Origin: Acidobacteriaceae bacterium
GTDB taxonomy: Bacteria > Acidobacteriota > Terriglobia > Terriglobales > SbA1
NCBI GenBank assembly: GCA_003156615.1
Contig: PMHI01000336.1
Span: forward strand, 6,726 to 13,086
Length of the DNA stretch: 6,361 nucleotides
Direction: 5' to 3'
The notes beneath the pieces were generated by a model that was given only the letters and a program-made list of their open reading frames with translations, had not been told where the DNA came from and made no database searches. Numbering within the stretch: position 1 is the stretch's first letter; every line of letters starts with the position of its first letter. This document shows positions 5,609 through 6,361 of the stretch, piece by piece. The position numbers were made by a program, and so were the translations under genes.

Positions 5609-6361
5609 TTGCAGCACAAAGTTCCCGCCGGGCTGGATCGCAAGGAAGCGGACGTCTATCGGCAGTTCGATCCCGAGCGGCTCCCGAGACACATCGCAAT
5701 TATCATGGACGGCAATGGGCGCTGGGCGAAACGACGGCATATGCCGCGCGTGGCCGGACATCGCGCCGGGGTTGCCGCCGTGCGCTCGACGGTGGAGACG
5801 GCGGCGCGCATCGGCATTCACGCGCTCACGCTTTATGCCTTCTCGGAAGAGAACTGGAAGAAGCGTCCCGCGAGCGAAGTCGACTTCCTGATGCGGCTGC
5901 TTAGCCGGTATCTGAAAGCGGAAGTACCCACGCTCAACAAGAACAATATCCGCCTGGAATACATCGGGCGGCAGCAGGAACTGCCGGAAGACGTGCAGGA
6001 GCGCATGGAGTGGGCGCGCGCGAGCACGGCGCAGAATACCGGCACGGTGCTGACGCTGGCGCTGAACTACAGCGCCCGCAGCGAACTGGTGGACGCGTTC
6101 CGCTCCATGGTCAACGCGGCTTCGCAGAACGGCGGCATCGAGCACCTGCGGATTGATGAAGAAATGGTCGGCGAGCATCTCTACACGCGGAACCTGCCCG
6201 ATCCGGATTTGGTGGTCCGCACTTCGGGCGAGATGCGGCTGAGCAACTTTCTGCTTTGGCAGTTGGCTTACGCCGAGATCTATGTGACGCCAACGTTGTG
6301 GCCCGATTTCCGCGGAGTGCATCTGCTCGAAGCTATCGTCGAGTATCAGAAGCGGGAGCGG
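5609..6361 (+). CDS. uppS: undecaprenyl diphosphate synthase (cis-prenyltransferase), C-terminus beyond the window
   Basis: This enzyme condenses isopentenyl diphosphate units onto farnesyl diphosphate to make the C55 carrier lipid for peptidoglycan and other envelope polymers. It acts at the cytoplasmic face of the membrane. The 251 residues visible carry the family signatures: HIAIIMDGNGRWAKRR with the metal-binding Asp34, GHRAG (50-54), LTLYAFSEENWKRP-like (74-86), and ALNYSAR (151-157). The segment LVVRTSGEMRLSNFLLWQ holds Arg204, Glu208, Arg210 and Ser212, equivalent to the isopentenyl diphosphate-binding residues Arg194, Arg200 and Ser202 of E. coli; Glu223 and LWPDF follow. NYSAR and RTSGE differ from the common NYGGR and RTGGE. 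The TTG start has a good ribosome site. An ATG at 5522 would add 29 residues (LPVIATLLPAVLAS and so on) that family members lack. The usual length of about 250-265 suggests only a few residues are missing. cdsA often follows but is out of view. Confidence 0.96.
   Translation, partial: MQHKVPAGLDRKEADVYRQFDPERLPRHIAIIMDGNGRWAKRRHMPRVAGHRAGVAAVRSTVETAARIGIHALTLYAFSEENWKKRPASEVDFLMRLLSRYLKAEVPTLNKNNIRLEYIGRQQELPEDVQERMEWARASTAQNTGTVLTLALNYSARSELVDAFRSMVNAASQNGGIEHLRIDEEMVGEHLYTRNLPDPDLVVRTSGEMRLSNFLLWQLAYAEIYVTPTLWPDFRGVHLLEAIVEYQKRER

Noticed and set aside
5588..6322. Long minus-strand open frame (244 codons) opposite uppS
   Set aside because: Antisense shadow. The plus strand encodes an unmistakable undecaprenyl diphosphate synthase.

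Overview
The window looks like chromosomal DNA of an acidobacterium (Acidobacteriota, perhaps near Koribacter or Acidobacteriaceae). This is inferred from a moderately high G+C, a CadC-type winged-helix/TolB-like/TPR membrane regulator of a kind expanded in that phylum, and a small secreted protein family I associate with the same group. No rRNA or other marker is present, so the assignment is tentative.

Layout. 1-69 is the 3' tail of an upstream gene of unknown function, followed by a textbook rho-independent terminator (150-181). 234-1322 (+) is an HtrA/DegP-like trypsin-fold protease with one PDZ domain and no visible signal peptide. 1323-2073 is a decayed stretch. On the minus strand it holds an internal fragment of an IS110-family transposase (1331-1528), abutting a frameshifted remnant of a conserved protein with a 'WSLSNAF' core (about 1527-1885). 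2074-3960 (-) is the membrane-anchored winged-helix/TPR regulator, probably starting at a TTG. A 319-bp divergent intergenic region separates it from 4280-4837 (+), a small exported protein. A strong hairpin (4883-4916) follows that gene. 4838-5197 is otherwise non-coding. 5198-5456 (-) is a second truncated remnant of the same 'WSLSNAF' family. 5609-6361 (+) is uppS (undecaprenyl diphosphate synthase), which runs off the window close to its C-terminus.

Reading as a whole. The two envelope housekeeping genes (the protease and uppS) bracket about 4.2 kb of accessory DNA. That DNA contains a one-gene sensor-type regulator and a divergently transcribed exported protein, and it lies between two same-orientation remnants of one gene family that are about three quarters identical over 74 bp. 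This looks like a site where mobile-element activity or recombination has worked and the debris has decayed. I see no CRISPR array, tRNA, rRNA or intact transposon, and no clear new defence or biosynthetic system. The least ordinary material is the paired gene remnants, the transposase fragment, and the regulator/exported-protein pair.
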